DNA from: Malachius bipustulatus
Lineage: Eukaryota > Arthropoda > Insecta > Coleoptera > Melyridae
Direction of reading: 5' to 3'
Length of the DNA stretch: 64,000 nucleotides
Assembly (NCBI GenBank): GCA_910589415.1
Contig: OU342633.1
Span: forward strand, 14,980,858 to 15,044,857
The translations under genes and the position numbers were made by a program. Positions within the stretch are counted from its first letter, which is position 1. Every line of letters begins with the position of its first letter. Under the pieces are notes generated by a model. That model did not search any database. It saw only the letters and a program-made list of their open reading frames with translations, and was not told the DNA's origin. Of this stretch, positions 63,318 through 64,000 are shown piece after piece.

Positions 63318-63600
63318 CTGAAAAACATTAGAACCTGTTTAAAAACTATAATTATGTAGAACATTATAAGTAGCAATAGAATAAAGTAGTAGTCTAACTT
63401 TTTATCTTTTCAATAGTACCTACTTCACAATAAGATGGTGCAATTTTAGCCACTATCTGTCGGGTCGGTACAGCATCGACTCTGTTGCGGCTCAACATTT
63501 GTGGTATGTACAGAAGCTGTACCGCTGTGAACCTCTATTCATTACATAGCATTTTGTATGTATCTACGACTCTGTATTGAAAACTATTATTATTAACGCG
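63318..63600. other. Intron 5' of cadherin exon 1, nothing recognised
   Basis: No further cadherin exon is seen between 63317 and the DDE fragment. Confidence 0.4.
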
Positions 63601-64000
63601 TGGGAAAAAAGGATCATTCTTGACGAGGACACGAAAAGATCCATCCGTCGGAAAGTGCATTCCTTTTTTTTTTAAATGAACTGCCAACTTTGGCAAAAAT
63701 TTCAGCCGCTATTAATGGTGACGCCGATATGCCAAAAGTGTCAATGCGGGTGCTAAAACCAACTCTCCATTCTATGAGCTTCCGATATTTGAAGAGAAAT
63801 CGAAAGAGTGTTCTTTTAGAAAAACCTGACATCGTTTTATGGCGGCGTAATTACTCGCAACAAATTCGTCAATACAGAATGGAGAATCGCAGGATTTATT
63901 ATATGGACGAAACATGGCTAAACGAAGGCCATACCGTTCAGAAGGTTTGGCAAGACCTTAATGTCACCAGCAGTCGACAAGCTTTCATGAAAGGTGTTGG
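63601..64000 (+). pseudogene. DDE transposase fragment, frameshifted, runs off window
   Basis: The plus strand encodes WEKRIILDEDTKRSIRRKVH in one frame to about 63670. After a T-run (63663-63673) it continues in another frame: NELPTLAKISAAINGDADMP, FRYLKRNRKSVLLEKPDIV, RRIYYMDETWLNEGHTVQKV and SSRQAFMKGV. YxDETWxNxGHT is the first catalytic-Asp motif of DDE_3-type (IS630/Tc1-related) transposases abundant in insect genomes. The remainder lies beyond the window, so completeness is unknown. The T-run shift suggests a dead copy. Confidence 0.75.

Larger units (their letters stand above)
56543..62752 (-). mobile_element. Intact Ty3/gypsy LTR retrotransposon (gypsy-2)
   Basis: The element is 6210 bp. 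The LTRs are 602 bp (56543-57144, 62151-62752), identical by eye, with an ATAT target duplication at 56539-56542 and 62753-62756. On minus: 5' LTR (right), PBS, gag, pol in the -1 frame, PPT and 3' LTR. There is no env. It is in cadherin sense orientation, and its 5' end is 31 bp from the exon 3 donor boundary. Recent and apparently complete. Confidence 0.97.

Overview
The window is nuclear DNA of an insect: AT-rich, dominated by transposable elements, with short exons bounded by GT-AG splice sites. The only host gene I can assemble is a midgut-type cadherin of the class known as Bt Cry-toxin receptors (BT-R1 / CAD1). A beetle is my best guess, a hemipteran is possible, and the sequence alone does not settle it.

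The cadherin runs on the minus strand from beyond the right edge to a stop codon at 8002-8004. I found 25 consecutive 3' exons between 63317 and 8002. Their splice phases chain without a break and sum to exactly 1521 codons (1520 residues plus stop). They encode diverged cadherin repeats, a membrane-proximal region, one transmembrane helix and a cytoplasmic tail of about 87 residues carrying the signature tail motif of this family. The signal peptide and first repeat(s) lie outside the window.

The introns are packed with mobile DNA. Left to right: a piggyBac element with TTAA target duplications (399-3394, just downstream of the gene); palindromic elements (4685-7200, 7319-7895); degenerate LINEs (8300-9900, 10628-11660); a terminal-inverted-repeat element carrying about 2.6 kb of unrelated cargo (14649-17974); LINE pieces with nested hairpin MITEs (18270-23000); a LINE split by a solo LTR (24740-26815); a Ty3/gypsy element with identical LTRs nested in a MITE (30889-36256); more LINEs (36400-38270, 40600-46300, 48440-48726, 50385-53765); a decayed gypsy fragment (48745-50376); a second gypsy element with identical LTRs (56543-62752); and the start of a DDE transposase at the right edge.

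The least expected signal is two arrays of short hairpins, at 43657-43992 on plus and 45584-45788 on minus. Different stems present the same 7-nt loop, GYATTGA or a near variant. G.U pairs fall consistently on one strand in each array, as if an RNA motif is under selection. The two intact gypsy elements lie in the cadherin's sense orientation, one of them 31 bp from a splice donor.
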